Assembly (NCBI GenBank): GCA_023393235.1
Contig: JAEWMH010000013.1
Span: 1 to 56,254 of the forward strand
Length of the DNA stretch: 56,254 nucleotides
Source of the DNA: Bacillota bacterium
GTDB lineage: Bacteria > Bacillota > Bacilli > Paenibacillales > NBRC-103111
Reading direction: 5' to 3'
Under the pieces are notes generated by a model. The model was not told the DNA's origin and searched no databases. It saw nothing but the letters and a program-made list of their open reading frames with translations. The stretch's first letter is position 1. Each line of letters opens with the position of its first letter. Position numbers and translations under genes: made by a program. This document shows, one piece after another, positions 1 through 8,477 of this stretch.

Positions 1-1809
1 CTCTTCGGCATCAACGATTCGGCGGAGTCCAAGCTTCCCGGCATCTCGCCGAGAGGGTATATGGACGGGCGCTATGACCTGGCCTATTATCTGTACCGCA
101 AGCCGGAATATGCAGATATTCTGCTTACCTGCAGCCTGGAGGACCGTGACCTGCTGTATGCCGTACCCGGTCTTGCTCCCAGCACCTCCAAGCCTTATCT
201 GTCCTCGGCGTATGCCGACAATTCCGGTGTGGCGGTGCTGCGTTCGCAGACGGAGGGCCGGAAGCCGGAGGAGCAGATTCAGGCTGTCGTGAAGTACGGC
301 TCTCACGGCGGAGCCCACGGCCATTATGACCGGGCCAGTCTGCTGTCCGTTATGCGGTACGGGCGGAGCTTCTATAATCCGGAGAATATCTGGTACAGCT
401 ACCACACCTTTATGTACAAATTTTATGTCCAAACCTCCCTAACCCACAATATGGTGGTGGTGGACCGGAAGCAGCAGGACCCGGCGGAGGGCAGCAGGCT
501 ATTGTTCCATAGCGGCCAGCTTTTCCAGGCCTGCGCGGTGGAGAATCAGGCGCGCTGGTCCTATCCCCCTTACGGCGGCTGGATGGTGGACGGCGACAAA
601 AGCTTTGCGGAGCGCACCTGGAATGAAGCCCGGCATATTCCCATTCCGGAGAACCCTCCGGAATATTCCGCCCGTACCGGGTTTACGGAGCCGGTACTCC
701 AAAGACGTCTGACCGTGGTCACCGACGACTATGTGGTTCTGTTCGATTACCTAGCAGGCGATGAGGTGCATGATTACGACTGTCTGTTTCATTGCAAGGG
801 GCTTATGGAAATTGAAGCGGGAGGCCCAGTGGAGCAGGTTAAGCATACAGAGCAGTTTGACCCCGATCCGCTCAACAGCGCCCAACTGATCACGGATTGC
901 GACTGGTATGAGCTGGAGGGACCGGTGAAGGCCCGCTTCCGTACGGGCTTCGGTCAAGGCTTCGATAACCGTGCCAACCGTACGGAGCTGAATACGGACG
1001 GTCCGCTGAACATCGACCACTACACCGTTTGGCCTCCCCGGGTGGAACTGATTGTGGGGAACACACCGGAATATTACAAGGTGGAAAAACAGTTGGAGTA
1101 CGAGGTCCGCAGCGGTGGTAAGGTGCTGGCGTCAGGCAGCTTTGGCGCCTGGATTTTGGGCCGGGATGATCTGGATTTGCCGTTGGACGGTGTGGAAACA
1201 CTGGAGCTTCAGGTGAGGGCCCAAGAAGGAATTGGAGAGCATGGAATCCGCAAAACCACAGAGAAGACCATCTTTTGGGGAGACCCCTATATTGAGACGG
1301 AGTCGGGTGAGATTCTGTTTCTGGCGGATCTCCCGCTGGTAACGGTGAATACCGATCCCGGCTGCGGTCCGGGTGTGGATTATTTCGGCGGTCCGGTGAA
1401 GCTGGCAGCCCGCCGGTTCGACAAGGCAGTCCCGGCCAACCCTGTGGATATGGACCAGGCGGGGGTCATAACAGTGGACCTGACCGATCTGAAAGCTGTC
1501 CGGTTCGCAGCATCCATCGGTGCGGATTATCCCTTGGGAGACGAATCGGCCAGACGAAAAATGCTGAGTGTCCGCTCCACCGGTAAAAGCGCCAGATTCA
1601 TTACTATGATGGAACCATATGAAGACAAATCGATGGTGGCCTCCGTTCAGGCGTCCTCCGCCGATGAAATCACGGTCAGGCTTGCGGACGGCCGGGTTCA
1701 GGTATTGCGAGTGAGCGGCCTGGAGGGCAATGGAGGGGATATGCTGGTTGAGGCTAATGAATATACGGCGGATGGCCGGGTTATCCGGAGTGAGCGGACA
1801 GCCTATTAA
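1..1809 (+). CDS. Heparinase II/III-family polysaccharide lyase, 3' part
   Basis: The reading frame is already open at base 1, so the N-terminal part lies outside the window; about 602 residues are visible. The segment around GSHGGAHGHYDRASLL is the typical core of heparinase II/III-like lyases, which cleave uronic-acid-containing polysaccharides by beta-elimination, and it is followed by a long beta-rich C-terminal region. No signal peptide can be judged. The next frame, a short remnant-like ORF, starts 29 bases after the stop, and the GH43 xylosidase gene follows, so these may be co-transcribed. The family is clear from the core motif; the substrate is not. Oligo-uronide or other acidic glycan is the usual target of such Firmicutes proteins, but that is inference. 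Confidence 0.8.
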   Translation, partial: LFGINDSAESKLPGISPRGYMDGRYDLAYYLYRKPEYADILLTCSLEDRDLLYAVPGLAPSTSKPYLSSAYADNSGVAVLRSQTEGRKPEEQIQAVVKYGSHGGAHGHYDRASLLSVMRYGRSFYNPENIWYSYHTFMYKFYVQTSLTHNMVVVDRKQQDPAEGSRLLFHSGQLFQACAVENQARWSYPPYGGWMVDGDKSFAERTWNEARHIPIPENPPEYSARTGFTEPVLQRRLTVVTDDYVVLFDYLAGDEVHDYDCLFHCKGLMEIEAGGPVEQVKHTEQFDPDPLNSAQLITDCDWYELEGPVKARFRTGFGQGFDNRANRTELNTDGPLNIDHYTVWPPRVELIVGNTPEYYKVEKQLEYEVRSGGKVLASGSFGAWILGRDDLDLPLDGVETLELQVRAQEGIGEHGIRKTTEKTIFWGDPYIETESGEILFLADLPLVTVNTDPGCGPGVDYFGGPVKLAARRFDKAVPANPVDMDQAGVITVDLTDLKAVRFAASIGADYPLGDESARRKMLSVRSTGKSARFITMMEPYEDKSMVASVQASSADEITVRLADGRVQVLRVSGLEGNGGDMLVEANEYTADGRVIRSERTAY

Positions 1810-1838
1810 ACCCCATAGAGGAGAATGGAGGGAACAGG

Positions 1839-2060
1839 TTGGAGAACGAAGCAGGCGAAGCGGGCACTAAGATTCCGGATTGGACCACGGATGCCTTCTT
1901 GGGGACGCTGGCCATTGCATGGCTGGAGGCGCATTATTCCGCGTGGGATGCCCCCGGACAATTTGGCTGGGATATTCATCCCGGCGGCCACGAGATAAAC
2001 GGAAGAAAAAGTGTGGATTGGCTCCACCGGAAGCTTGCCGGCGGAGCGGTGCAAGGATAA
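1839..2060 (+). CDS. Short ORF resembling the C-terminal end of an alpha/beta-hydrolase; possible gene remnant
   Basis: This 73-residue frame starts with TTG, with a ggaggga ribosome site 6-12 bases upstream, and lies between the lyase and the GH43 gene in the same direction. The segment GWDIHPGGHEINGRKSVDWL looks like the end of esterase or dienelactone-hydrolase-type alpha/beta-hydrolases, where PGGHE carries the catalytic histidine. There is no room for the nucleophile (GxSxG) or acid part of such a domain, so it cannot be a full enzyme. It could be a decayed esterase gene of the same operon or a real small protein. The resemblance is from memory of the family and is not strong. Confidence 0.4.
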   Translation: MENEAGEAGTKIPDWTTDAFLGTLAIAWLEAHYSAWDAPGQFGWDIHPGGHEINGRKSVDWLHRKLAGGAVQG

Positions 2061-2089
2061 GAGCTGAATAAGAAAGGAAGAACAATGTG

Positions 2090-3685
2090 ATGACGACAAT
2101 CAAGAACCCGATCCTGAGAGGTTTTAATCCCGACCCGTCCATTATCCGGGTGGGTGATGATTATTATATCGCCACCTCCACCTTCGAATGGTTTCCCGGC
2201 GTACAGATCCACCATTCCCGGGATTTGATCCACTGGGAGCTGGCGGGAAACCCATTGAACCGGGTTTCCCAGCTGGACCTGCGGGGAGTAGGCGCTTCCC
2301 AGGGCGTTTGGGCTCCATGCCTGACCTATGACAACGGCATTTATTATCTGGTGTATACCGTGGTGAATTCCTTCTATTGCAAAATGTACGATACCCATAA
2401 TTATCTGGTGACTGCCACGGATATTCTTGGCGACTGGTCGGAGCCTGTGTACCTGAACAGCTATGGCTTCGACCCGTCTCTGTTCCATGATGAGGATGGC
2501 CGGAAATATATAGTCAGCATGGTGACGGACCACCGGGTAAACAAGCAGTACAGGGGCCATCTGGTGCTCCAGGAGTATTCCCCTTCAGAGCAGAAAATGC
2601 TGGGTGAAGCGCGGACGATTTTTGCCAGCCACGAGGGTTTCTTCGAAGGGCCGCATATTTATAAGCGCAACGGGTATTATTATCTGTTCGCCGCCGATAC
2701 GGGCACGGGAGAAGGGCATGGACAATCTATCCTGCGCTCCCGGGAGCTGTACGGACCGTATGAGGCATACCAAGGCAATTCCATTATGACCGCCCGCGAC
2801 CACCCGGAGCTGCTGCTGCAGAAGTCCGGTCACGGCGATCTGGTGGAAACCCAAAACGGCGAATGGTACATGGCGCATCTATGCGGGCGGGCACTTGAGA
2901 ACCGCACGGACAAAGGCGACCGTAAATATACTCTGGGACGGGAAACGGCCCTCCAGAAGGTAGAGTGGACAGAAGACGGCTGGCTCCGGTTGGCTAACGG
3001 CACAGGGCTTCCGGAGGCGGAGGTGGAAGGCCCCGGTCTGCCGCTGCACCCTTTCCCGGTGAAACCGGAAAGGGATGATTTTGACGGGGAGCAGCTGGAT
3101 ATCCGGTTCCAGTCCTTGCGCATTCCGCTGGATGAAACCTTCTATTCCCTGACGGAACGCAAAGGGTTTCTGCGCCTGTACGGCAGGGAAGGGCTAGGCT
3201 CGAAATACCGGCAAAACCTCATTGCCCGGCGCTGGGAAAGCTTTGTATTCACTGCAGGCACCTGTGTGGAGTTTAGGCCTACTATTTACAAACAATTGGC
3301 GGGCCTGATTTGCCTGTACGATACGGAGAACTATTATTATCTCCATCTCACCCACCATGACGATTACGGGCGCTGCCTGTGTATCCTGTCTGCCGTGAAC
3401 AACGTGTATGCGGAGCCTGCCGGATATATTACCCTGCCCGAGGAGGCGGAGCGGGTGTGGCTGCGTGCGGCAGTGGACCACGACAAGCTGCAGTTTTCAT
3501 ATTCGGTAACGGGCGAGAACGCCTATACCCCGGTGGGACCGGTATTGGATGCCAGCACCCTGTCTGATGAAGCCTGCCGGGAGGGGTGGTTCACGGGTGC
3601 CTTTGTAGGCCTATGCTGCCAGGACCTTACGGGCTTCCGCAGGCCCGCGGACTTCGATTATTTTGAATACCGGGAAGAGAAATAA
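2090..3685 (+). CDS. GH43 family beta-xylosidase (possible beta-xylosidase/arabinofuranosidase)
   Basis: A cytosolic enzyme of 531 residues that should release xylose (or arabinose) from the non-reducing ends of xylo-oligosaccharides. The five-bladed propeller occupies about residues 1-310. The three GH43 carboxylates are visible: D15 in GFNPDPS, D128 in GFDPSLF and E186 in GFFEGPHIYK. The remaining 200 residues form the beta-sandwich typical of GH43 xylosidases of about 530 residues. There is no signal peptide, so substrate must be imported. The ATG at 2090 is chosen because aaaggaag lies 9 bases before it; a GTG one codon earlier is also possible. Strong family call; exact sugar preference is inferred from length and motif spacing. 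Confidence 0.9.
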   Translation: MTTIKNPILRGFNPDPSIIRVGDDYYIATSTFEWFPGVQIHHSRDLIHWELAGNPLNRVSQLDLRGVGASQGVWAPCLTYDNGIYYLVYTVVNSFYCKMYDTHNYLVTATDILGDWSEPVYLNSYGFDPSLFHDEDGRKYIVSMVTDHRVNKQYRGHLVLQEYSPSEQKMLGEARTIFASHEGFFEGPHIYKRNGYYYLFAADTGTGEGHGQSILRSRELYGPYEAYQGNSIMTARDHPELLLQKSGHGDLVETQNGEWYMAHLCGRALENRTDKGDRKYTLGRETALQKVEWTEDGWLRLANGTGLPEAEVEGPGLPLHPFPVKPERDDFDGEQLDIRFQSLRIPLDETFYSLTERKGFLRLYGREGLGSKYRQNLIARRWESFVFTAGTCVEFRPTIYKQLAGLICLYDTENYYYLHLTHHDDYGRCLCILSAVNNVYAEPAGYITLPEEAERVWLRAAVDHDKLQFSYSVTGENAYTPVGPVLDASTLSDEACREGWFTGAFVGLCCQDLTGFRRPADFDYFEYREEK

Positions 3686-3723
3686 GCATTGAAGGAAATG
3701 GAAAAACCCTCTTGCTGGCATAA

Positions 3724-3738
3724 TACCACCGTGGTACG
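3724..3738. repeat. Short perfect palindrome, possible operator
   Basis: The sequence taccac-c-gtggta forms a perfect 6-bp inverted repeat about 40 bases after the GH43 stop. It could be a protein-binding site or chance; there is no clear promoter around it. Confidence 0.3.
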
Positions 3739-3757
3739 ATAGGAATCACATCAGAAA

Positions 3758-3798
3758 GAAGCAACCCGCTGCAGGAAATTTCCGTGGAGGGTTGCTTC
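3758..3798 (+). terminator. Nested hairpin before the first acetyltransferase gene, terminator-like
   Basis: A perfect 10-bp stem (gaagcaaccc with gggttgcttc) encloses a second palindrome (ggaaatttcc). The hairpin ends 29 bases before the acetyltransferase start. The run after the stem (tctatatt) is only partly T-rich, so it may be a weak terminator of the GH43 transcript or a leader structure. Confidence 0.5.
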
Positions 3799-3827
3799 TC
3801 TATATTAACGGGGGAAGAGGGGAAACC

Positions 3828-4283
3828 ATGATGATTGAACTGAAACGGACATCCTCAGAGGATACGGATTTTGAGACCTTGACCGGGCTGCTGGATCAGG
3901 ATCTGGAGCGCAGGTATCCGGATACGCGGGATTTTTTCCAGCCTCTTAATAAGATCAAGCTGGATGCCAAGGCCGTGGTAGCCTACGAGAACGGGAAGCC
4001 GGTTGGCTGCGGGTGCTACCGGGAGGTGGCAGAGGGCCAAACCGTGGAGATGAAGCGGATGTACGTTTTGGATGAAAAACGAGGTATAGGCATTGCCAGG
4101 CAAGTTCTCCGCGAACTGGAGACCTGGGCCAAGGAAGCAGGCAAGCAGCGGGCCATATTGGAAACCGGCCGTGGTCAGCCGGAGGCCATTGCGCTATATA
4201 CCAAAAGCGGCTACGCCGAAATAGACCGGTATGCACCATATACCGATAGGGAAGACAGCGTTTGTATGGGAAAGGATTTGTAG
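3828..4283 (+). CDS. GNAT-family N-acetyltransferase
   Basis: A 151-residue single-domain GNAT protein. The acetyl-CoA-binding motif A is seen as MKRMYVLDEKRGIGIARQVL, followed by the usual ETGRGQPEAIALYTKSGY segment near the C-terminus. It should transfer an acetyl group to a small amine or amino-acid-like substrate in the cytosol; the substrate cannot be read from sequence. The start at 3828 (MMIELKRT) is chosen because a long purine-rich ggggaagagggga site lies 4-16 bases before it; an earlier TTG at 3792 would lie inside the hairpin. It is followed after 18 bases by a second GNAT gene. Confidence 0.85.
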   Translation: MMIELKRTSSEDTDFETLTGLLDQDLERRYPDTRDFFQPLNKIKLDAKAVVAYENGKPVGCGCYREVAEGQTVEMKRMYVLDEKRGIGIARQVLRELETWAKEAGKQRAILETGRGQPEAIALYTKSGYAEIDRYAPYTDREDSVCMGKDL

Positions 4284-4301
4284 AAACAGGAGGGGCAGAC
4301 A

Positions 4302-4802
4302 ATGGACTTTGAGCTGCGGAAGCTGTCCGTAACGGACGGACAGGATATCTATGACATGCTGCAGGACATTCCCAAAGCGGAGAATGGATTTATCAACGGC
4401 GGGCACGGATGCTCCCCGGTGGAGTTCCGGCAATGGCTGGTCCGTCAGGATGGTGTTTCCCGGGGGGAGGGGCTGGCGGATTGGATGGTACCGAGCACAA
4501 CTTATTGGCTTTACGCCGACGGGGACCCGGTAGGCTTCGCCAAGCTGCGACACTATCTGACGGACAGGCTGAGGGAGGACGGCGGCAACATCGGGTATGC
4601 CATCCGGCCTGGCCAACGGAATAAGGGCTATGGCACTGTCCTGTTAAGCAAGGTGCTGGGGGAAGCCCGGCGTATGGAGCTTGGCCAGGTATTGGTGACC
4701 GTATGGCCGGGGAACCAGGGATCCATCAACGTGGCGTTGAAGAATAACGGGACGATTACCCGGTCAACGGCGGATAAGCATTACATCTGGATTGAATGTT
4801 AG
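4302..4802 (+). CDS. GNAT-family N-acetyltransferase
   Basis: A 166-residue acetyltransferase of a different GNAT subgroup from its neighbour. Motif A is NIGYAIRPGQRNKGYGTVLL, with Q/RxxGxG/A seen as QRNKGYG, and the end carries NQGSINVALKNNG, the usual C-terminal substrate side. The ATG at 4302 follows aggaggggcag, an excellent ribosome site. The gene sits between another GNAT gene and a TIM-barrel isomerase with gaps under 25 bases, so the three are probably one transcript. The acceptor is unknown. Confidence 0.85.
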   Translation: MDFELRKLSVTDGQDIYDMLQDIPKAENGFINGGHGCSPVEFRQWLVRQDGVSRGEGLADWMVPSTTYWLYADGDPVGFAKLRHYLTDRLREDGGNIGYAIRPGQRNKGYGTVLLSKVLGEARRMELGQVLVTVWPGNQGSINVALKNNGTITRSTADKHYIWIEC

Positions 4803-4822
4803 TTGACGGAGGGGAAGCTCGA

Positions 4823-5602
4823 ATGAAGCTGGGAATGCCGACTCTTGTGGAATATGCCAGGCTAGAGGATAATCTGGAGCTGTGCCGGAGGCTTGGCCTG
4901 AAGTTTGTGGAGATTAACATGAATCTGCCAGTCTGCAATCCGGAGGTGACGGGATATGCGGAGCTGCTGCGGCTGAAGAGGGAATACGGGGTGGAGCTGA
5001 CGGTTCATCTGCCGGAGGAACTGGACCTGGGTTCCATCCATGGTGCCATGCGCCAGGGGCATGTGCAGCGGTGCAAGGAGGCTATTGATTGGGCAAGTGG
5101 GGCAGAGATCGGAATTCTGAACCTGCATCTGAATCCGGGGGTTTATTTTACCCTGCCGGACCGAAAAATCTGGATTTACGAAGCCCACCAGGAGACCTTT
5201 CTCGCCAATCTGACGGCTTCTTTTGCAGAGCTTTATCCTTATGCCAGAGAAAAGGGCGTTCTGCTCTGTATGGAAAATGCGTGCAACTTCCACCTGCCGT
5301 TTATCCGGGAGGCGCTGGACAGGCTGGCAGCTTTCCCGGAATTTGCATTGACCTGGGATGTGGGCCATGACGCCAAAACCGGGTTTTCAGAGGGGCCTGT
5401 GATTGCGGGTTATCCGGACCGGTTGAAGCACATGCATCTGCATGACTTTGACGGGAAGCAGGACCATGCCCGGCTCTATACCGGACAGGTTCCGGTGAAT
5501 GACAGACTAAGACTGGCGGAGCAGAAGGGCATCGGGGTTGTGGTAGAGGTCAAAACCAGCCAGGCTCTGGAGGATTCGATCCGCAGTGTACGGAATCAAT
5601 AG
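4823..5602 (+). CDS. Sugar phosphate isomerase/epimerase-like TIM-barrel protein
   Basis: A 259-residue xylose-isomerase-like (AP-endonuclease-2 superfamily) barrel. Metal-binding positions typical of the fold can be seen in TVHLPEELDLGS, LHLNPG, MENACNFH, TWDVGHDAK and MHLHDFDGKQDHA. Members isomerise or epimerise sugars or sugar phosphates, or act on inositol derivatives, with a divalent metal. The ATG at 4823 is chosen for the ggaggggaag site 5-14 bases upstream; an in-frame ATG at 4796 would overlap the preceding gene. The gene ends the rightward run and stops just before a bidirectional terminator. The reaction is not identifiable from sequence alone. Confidence 0.75.
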   Translation: MKLGMPTLVEYARLEDNLELCRRLGLKFVEINMNLPVCNPEVTGYAELLRLKREYGVELTVHLPEELDLGSIHGAMRQGHVQRCKEAIDWASGAEIGILNLHLNPGVYFTLPDRKIWIYEAHQETFLANLTASFAELYPYAREKGVLLCMENACNFHLPFIREALDRLAAFPEFALTWDVGHDAKTGFSEGPVIAGYPDRLKHMHLHDFDGKQDHARLYTGQVPVNDRLRLAEQKGIGVVVEVKTSQALEDSIRSVRNQ

Positions 5603-5603
5603 T

Positions 5604-5642
5604 AAAACCGGCCCGCGTGGAATAACGCCGAGCCGGTTTTTT
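5604..5642. terminator. Bidirectional rho-independent terminator between convergent genes
   Basis: aaaaccggc and gccggtttt form a stem with a T run at one end and an A run at the other, so it can end both the rightward isomerase transcript and the leftward GH130 transcript. Confidence 0.85.
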
Positions 5643-5649
5643 CCATAAA

Positions 5650-6843
5650 TTAGGATTGCACTTGTGCGTCGAGATAAGCCAGGTTGCGGTCAACCAACCC
5701 AATCCGCTGCTGCACACAGGCATAGGAGCGGAGCGGGTCCTCCGGCGTATGGAGTACATAATCCAACAGTCTGTCCACCGTGGTGGAAGCCACATGGCAG
5801 CGGGTGTCGGAGGAGGCGTAATAGAGGTATACGTCTCCGTTATCCCGGGCAATCAGACCGTTGATGAAGACGACGTTGGACACATCGCCGATCCGTTCCT
5901 CCCCTTCGGGTGCGATCAGGTGGCCTGCGGGAGCGTGCAGCAGCTTGGAGGGGTCTGCCAGATCTGTAAGGAAAGCGTAGATCACGTACCGGAGTCCTGC
6001 CGCGGTATTACGTACCCCGTGAGCGACATGCAGCCAACCCTTGGCGGTTTTGATGGGGGCGGGGCCTTGGCCGTTTTTGACTTCCTTAATGGTGTGGTAG
6101 TAGCGGCGGTCGATAATGGACTCGGATGTGATAATGGCGGGATTCATGCTGTCGGACAACCCCCAGCCGATACCGCCTCCGGAGCCTGCTTCGATGAAGC
6201 CGTCCTGGGGCCGGGTGTAGAAGGCGTAACGGCCGTCGACGAATTCCGGATGCAGCACCACATTCCGCTGTTGGGCGGAGCCGGTCTTCAGGTCGGGCAG
6301 CCGCTCCCAGGTCTTCAGATCCCGGGTCCGGGCGATGCCCGCTTGGGCTACGGCGCTGGAGAGGTCTCCCGGTGCGGCGTCGGGATCCTTGCGCTCCGTG
6401 CAGAAAATCCCATAAATCCAGCCGTCTTCATGACAGATAAGCCGCATGTCATAGACATTGATATCCGGCTCCTCCGTCTCGGGCATCACCACGGGATGGT
6501 CCCACAGCCGGAATCCATCAACGGGGGAGTCACTTTCCGCCACGGCGAAGAAGGATTTGCGGTCCACTCCCTCCATGCGGGCCACGAGATAAAACTTGCC
6601 GTCCAGCTCGATGGCACCCGGATTGAAGGCAGCGTTGACACCGATCCGCTCCATGAAAAAAGGGTTGGTCTCCGGGTTGAAGTCGTAGCGCCAGACCAAG
6701 GGCGCATGGGCGCCGGTCAGCACGGGGTTGGCGTAACGTTCGAAGATGCCGTTTTCGGAGAAAAGGGGCTGGTTTTTAAGAGAGATCAGCGCCTCGTAGC
6801 GGTGTTGGATCATCTGCTTGCGTTGTTCGAATAAGGTGCTCAT
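5650..6843 (-). CDS. GH130 4-O-beta-D-mannosyl-D-glucose phosphorylase
   Basis: A 397-residue cytosolic phosphorylase. The GH130 subfamily 1 pattern is clear: a helical N-terminus (about 60 residues), then NPVLTGAHAPLVWRYDFN, FNPGAIELDGKFYLVARMEG and EPDINVYDMRL, the last carrying the catalytic aspartate. The reaction is phosphorolysis of Man-beta-1,4-Glc to mannose 1-phosphate and glucose. The adjoining upstream gene on the same strand encodes cellobiose 2-epimerase, which makes this disaccharide from beta-1,4-mannobiose, so the two form a mannan breakdown pathway. Length matches the family. A GAAGG ribosome site lies about 10 bases before the start. The 405-base gap from the epimerase gene means it may have its own promoter. 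Confidence 0.92.
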   Translation of the reverse strand: MSTLFEQRKQMIQHRYEALISLKNQPLFSENGIFERYANPVLTGAHAPLVWRYDFNPETNPFFMERIGVNAAFNPGAIELDGKFYLVARMEGVDRKSFFAVAESDSPVDGFRLWDHPVVMPETEEPDINVYDMRLICHEDGWIYGIFCTERKDPDAAPGDLSSAVAQAGIARTRDLKTWERLPDLKTGSAQQRNVVLHPEFVDGRYAFYTRPQDGFIEAGSGGGIGWGLSDSMNPAIITSESIIDRRYYHTIKEVKNGQGPAPIKTAKGWLHVAHGVRNTAAGLRYVIYAFLTDLADPSKLLHAPAGHLIAPEGEERIGDVSNVVFINGLIARDNGDVYLYYASSDTRCHVASTTVDRLLDYVLHTPEDPLRSYACVQQRIGLVDRNLAYLDAQVQS

Positions 6844-7248
6844 GGAATCACAACCTTCATATGATTTGGGTGCAGCGGTTTTTGCCCCGGAAGGGGCTAA
6901 CGGACAGGAGAGACGTTAACCGGGCGAAATAGGCGGATATGAAATTCTAACGGAAGCCACGGCCCTTATTTCGGCTCCAGAGGGTTGGAAACCGGATAAT
7001 GGGGGACAATAGCGGCGCTGGTGTCCGTTAGAATTGCAAAAGTGCCAAAATCAGCAAAATAGCGCCCGTGGAGTCCGTTAGAGCGGGAGAGAAGCTATCA
7101 CCAGTGGAGTCAGTTAGAGTTGAAGAGAAGCTATCGCCTGTGGAGTCCGCTAGAGTATGGAAGATGCAATTGGACTAGGGTTACCGGCGGCAAACTTTTG
7201 AGTATATTAGAAGCGGGTTGTGTAAGTGAGATTCTGTCTGTTTTGATG
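6844..7248. repeat. 405-base gap with 36-bp tandem repeats and one inverted copy
   Basis: A degenerate unit built around agtccgttagag recurs. Core positions are 7024-7030, 7074-7080, 7110-7116 and 7146-7152, giving steps of 50, 36 and 36 bases. The units share preceding text such as agctatcnnnagtgg or atagcgcccgtgg. An inverted copy (ttctaacggaagcc) lies near 6945-6960, and a gcccc-ggaa-ggggc hairpin lies at about 6885-6898. No convincing coding frame exists here. The repeats lie between the epimerase and phosphorylase genes on the transcribed side, so they could form structures in the mRNA leader of the phosphorylase. Confidence 0.6.
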
Positions 7249-8451
7249 CTAGTCTACTGGGTTAACGCCTACGCGCAGCCGGGTTATAATTTCGAAGCAG
7301 GCCCTGCTGTTATGGTAGGGGCATTTCCATTCGCTTACCTTGGGATCTTCTTGACCCGGGGTCCCGGCCCGGTCTGTTTTCCAGAACCATTCCCCGTTGA
7401 CCCTGTCCACGATATGGTCCCGCGTGAAGCTCCAGCAGTTGGCTGCCGCCAGCCAGTACCGTTCCTCGCCGGAGAGCTGCCAGGCGTTGACGAAGCCGAC
7501 AATCGCTTCCGCTTGGCCCCACCAATGTTTGTCTCCATCAACTACACCTGCTGCATCGCCTTCCCACATTACACCGCCGTCTGTATCCACACCCTCGCGA
7601 AGGACAACATCCGCCATCTGCAGCGTTATCTCCCGGGTGCGGGCCAGAAGCACTTCATCCCCGAGAACCTCGGCGGCCTCCAGCAGCAGCCAGCTGCCTT
7701 CAATATCATGACCGTAGGAGATTATATCTGACTTGCTGGTCCAATCTTCTTCAAAGAACATCAGAAAATGTCCGTTCTCCCGGTTGACAATATGCTGCAG
7801 AGTATCCTCAAGCAGACGCCGGAGCTGAGCCTCCAGCCTGCTGCTCCTGCATACCCGGAAGTAATTGGTGTATGCCTCCAGAATGTGCAGGTGGGTGTTC
7901 ATGGTTTTAACCGCATTCTGGTCCTGCTCGCCCAGGCGCAGGCTATCGTCCCGGGACCAATCCCGGGCAAACACGTCTACGTAACCGCTGTGCACCGGGT
8001 CAAAGCTTTTTTCGATGACCTCAAACAGCTCCTCCGCTACATCCAACAGCTCCGTCCTGCCTGTGGCCAGAATATACTCCGTAATGCCGTAGAGGTAAAA
8101 GGCCTGCCCGTATATCTGTTTTTTGGTGTCAAGGGGCTGCCCCAGATGGTCCACTGTCCAGAAGAAGCCCGGATGTACTGGGTCCCGGAAACGGGTCTCC
8201 AGGTAGTGGAGAGCTCTGTCGGCCATCATCCGGTACTCCGGGCGGGACTCATGCCGGTATGCACGGGCGAAGCTCCAGAGAATCCGGGCATGGAGCACAA
8301 GGCCTTTGGGTGCATGAGGATGAATGGTCATGTCGGAGTCGATGCGTCCGATAAAACCGCCGTTCATATGATCTTGCGTATGCGTGAGCCAGAACTGCAG
8401 AGTATGGTCCAATTCCGTAGACATCTCCTGCAAAAGCTGTTGGGGCTGCAT
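7249..8451 (-). CDS. Cellobiose 2-epimerase (AGE family)
   Basis: A 400-residue (alpha/alpha)6-barrel epimerase that converts the reducing-end glucose of beta-1,4 disaccharides to mannose and back; with beta-mannobiose it gives mannosylglucose. Signature parts are HMNGGFIGRID near the N-terminus, SYGHDIEGSWLLLEA with a catalytic histidine, HWWGQAEAIVGF, and WKCPYHNSRACFE at the C-terminal end. Its length is that of bacterial cellobiose 2-epimerases. An aggagg ribosome site is 9 bases before the ATG. The downstream gene on the same strand is mannosylglucose phosphorylase, which supports the mannan role. The region directly upstream is occupied by a MITE-like element, so its promoter may be within or beyond that insertion. 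Confidence 0.92.
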   Translation of the reverse strand: MQPQQLLQEMSTELDHTLQFWLTHTQDHMNGGFIGRIDSDMTIHPHAPKGLVLHARILWSFARAYRHESRPEYRMMADRALHYLETRFRDPVHPGFFWTVDHLGQPLDTKKQIYGQAFYLYGITEYILATGRTELLDVAEELFEVIEKSFDPVHSGYVDVFARDWSRDDSLRLGEQDQNAVKTMNTHLHILEAYTNYFRVCRSSRLEAQLRRLLEDTLQHIVNRENGHFLMFFEEDWTSKSDIISYGHDIEGSWLLLEAAEVLGDEVLLARTREITLQMADVVLREGVDTDGGVMWEGDAAGVVDGDKHWWGQAEAIVGFVNAWQLSGEERYWLAAANCWSFTRDHIVDRVNGEWFWKTDRAGTPGQEDPKVSEWKCPYHNSRACFEIITRLRVGVNPVD

Positions 8452-8477
8452 AATGGCATTCCTCCTGTGTTAGCTAG

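Noticed and set aside
5656..6834. Long open frame (392 codons) on the plus strand opposite the GH130 gene
   Set aside because: It mirrors the GH130 gene, has no ribosome site and no recognisable motif; GC-rich codon use opens the antisense frame.
7120..7731. Plus-strand frame of 203 codons crossing the gap and the end of the epimerase gene
   Set aside because: It lies mostly antisense to the epimerase and begins in the tandem repeat; no ribosome site.
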